Shown here piece after piece: positions 63,403 to 64,000 of a stretch of DNA of 64,000 nt. Source of the stretch: Psychrobacter sp. P11F6 (lineage in GTDB: Bacteria; Pseudomonadota; Gammaproteobacteria; Pseudomonadales; Moraxellaceae); the NCBI RefSeq assembly GCF_001435295.1, contig NZ_CM003594.1:2108001-2172000 (forward strand). The letters are read 5' to 3'. Position numbers and translations under genes: made by a program. Within the stretch, counting starts at the first letter, position 1, and the number at the start of each line of letters is the position of its first letter. The notes beneath the pieces were generated by a model that was given only the letters and a program-made list of their open reading frames with translations, did no database searches and was not told the DNA's origin.

Positions 63403-64000
63403 ATGCCCTATTTCAAACCGTTTAAAGTCATCATTATCGGATTCGATGGTGTGCTCGGTAGCGCATTGACAGGCGCATTAGATTTATTTTCATTTACGGG
63501 TGTCAGTTGGCAGCGATTTTTAGATGAGCCAGTAGAACCACGGTTCAACGTGCAGATAGCAAGCGTTGGTGGCGTAGATATCAGATGTAGCAACCGCTTA
63601 ATCATGCAAGCACACTGCGATATCCATGACGTGGCGGAATGCGACTTGCTATTGATTCCGACGATTGGTGATTCAATCGATAAGGTGCTGAGCCGAAATG
63701 CAGCGTTGATACCCCATCTAACGCGGTTGGCAGACACCAAGTCAGATATAGCCAGCAATTGTAGCGGTGCTTTCTTTTTGGCAAAGGCAGGATTATTAGA
63801 TAACAGAATCGCCACTACGCACTGGGGTTACGCCAGTAAATTCAAGGCGGATTTTCCGCTCGTTGATTTACAAGAAAACCAGTTTGTCACTCATTCAAAG
63901 AGCAAGTCAGACAGCCAGTCGGGTAATATATTTTGTGCAGCGGGTGGTAGTGCTTTTTTTGACTTAGGACTGTTATTGATAGAGCGCTACTGCGGACGTG
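63403..64000 (+). CDS. GlxA-type AraC regulator, N-terminal part (runs off the window)
   Basis: From ATG 63403, with AGAAGGATAG upstream, 199 codons are open to the end of the window. The visible part is a DJ-1/PfpI-like domain: VIIIGFDGVLGSALTGALDLFS, ASNCSGAFFLAKAGLL (nucleophile-elbow cysteine) and NIFCAAGGSAFFDLGLLLIE. That order is standard for GlxA/FtrA-like AraC regulators, whose helix-turn-helix domain would follow beyond 64000. It is divergent from the acyl-CoA/SDR operon and probably controls it through the operator pair at 63289-63323. Confidence 0.85.
   Translation, partial: MPYFKPFKVIIIGFDGVLGSALTGALDLFSFTGVSWQRFLDEPVEPRFNVQIASVGGVDIRCSNRLIMQAHCDIHDVAECDLLLIPTIGDSIDKVLSRNAALIPHLTRLADTKSDIASNCSGAFFLAKAGLLDNRIATTHWGYASKFKADFPLVDLQENQFVTHSKSKSDSQSGNIFCAAGGSAFFDLGLLLIERYCGR

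Overview
This window looks like chromosome from a Psychrobacter-like member of the Moraxellaceae. The DNA is moderately AT-rich. Its catabolic gene sets (cyanate, aminoethylphosphonate, lysine/pipecolate, acyl-CoA), an AceI-type PACE efflux pump and families of short palindromic repeats fit that group. The genus is an inference from content; no rRNA or tRNA gene was seen and no CRISPR array.

Positions 1-18,500 are an iron-acquisition region in partial decay. After a nitroreductase-like gene and a CynX-type exporter come a WG-repeat gene broken by an IS5-family insertion and several gene remnants. Then follow a siderophore-reductase (SIP) gene, a dead TonB-dependent receptor, a lipoprotein, an IroE-like esterase, tonB-exbB-exbD, a siderophore ABC importer whose permeases are lost or truncated, and an intact FepA-like receptor. 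Fur-box-like sequences lie in front of the main units, including one inside a 61-bp palindrome at 18072-18132.

Positions 18,600-22,800 hold five minus-strand genes of mostly unknown function. They end with an apparent NADAR (DarT1-associated antitoxin family) protein that has no visible toxin partner. One of the five has a shorter paralogue at 45,777-46,244. Both copies are preceded by the same long leader, in which a 13-15-bp inverted repeat overlaps the ribosome-binding site. This is the least explained structure in the window.

Positions 23,400-36,650 carry a LysR/aceI pair, a META-domain lipoprotein, cynR-cynT-cynS-cynX for cyanate detoxification, and a phosphonate locus: an ABC importer, a FAD oxidoreductase and a phosphonatase-like hydrolase, without the usual PhnW transaminase.

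Positions 37,000-45,650 form a beta-oxidation cluster (acyl-CoA ligase, CoA transferase, FadB-like, thiolase, acyl-CoA dehydrogenase) divergent from a TetR regulator, with two matching 16-bp palindromes between them. Positions 46,600-55,400 form an L-pipecolate/lysine pathway (amaA, an NhaC-family transporter, amaB, hglS, an aminotransferase, LysR). The window ends with sotB, arfB, a CitE-like lyase, a four-gene acyl-CoA/SDR operon, and the start of a divergent GlxA-type AraC regulator that runs off the end.

Short repeats are scattered throughout. There are three copies of a ~108-bp TATAGTC...GACTATA element. There is also a ~170-bp MITE with TAGGGCGTGTCC ends in two full copies, one half copy and one collapsed copy.
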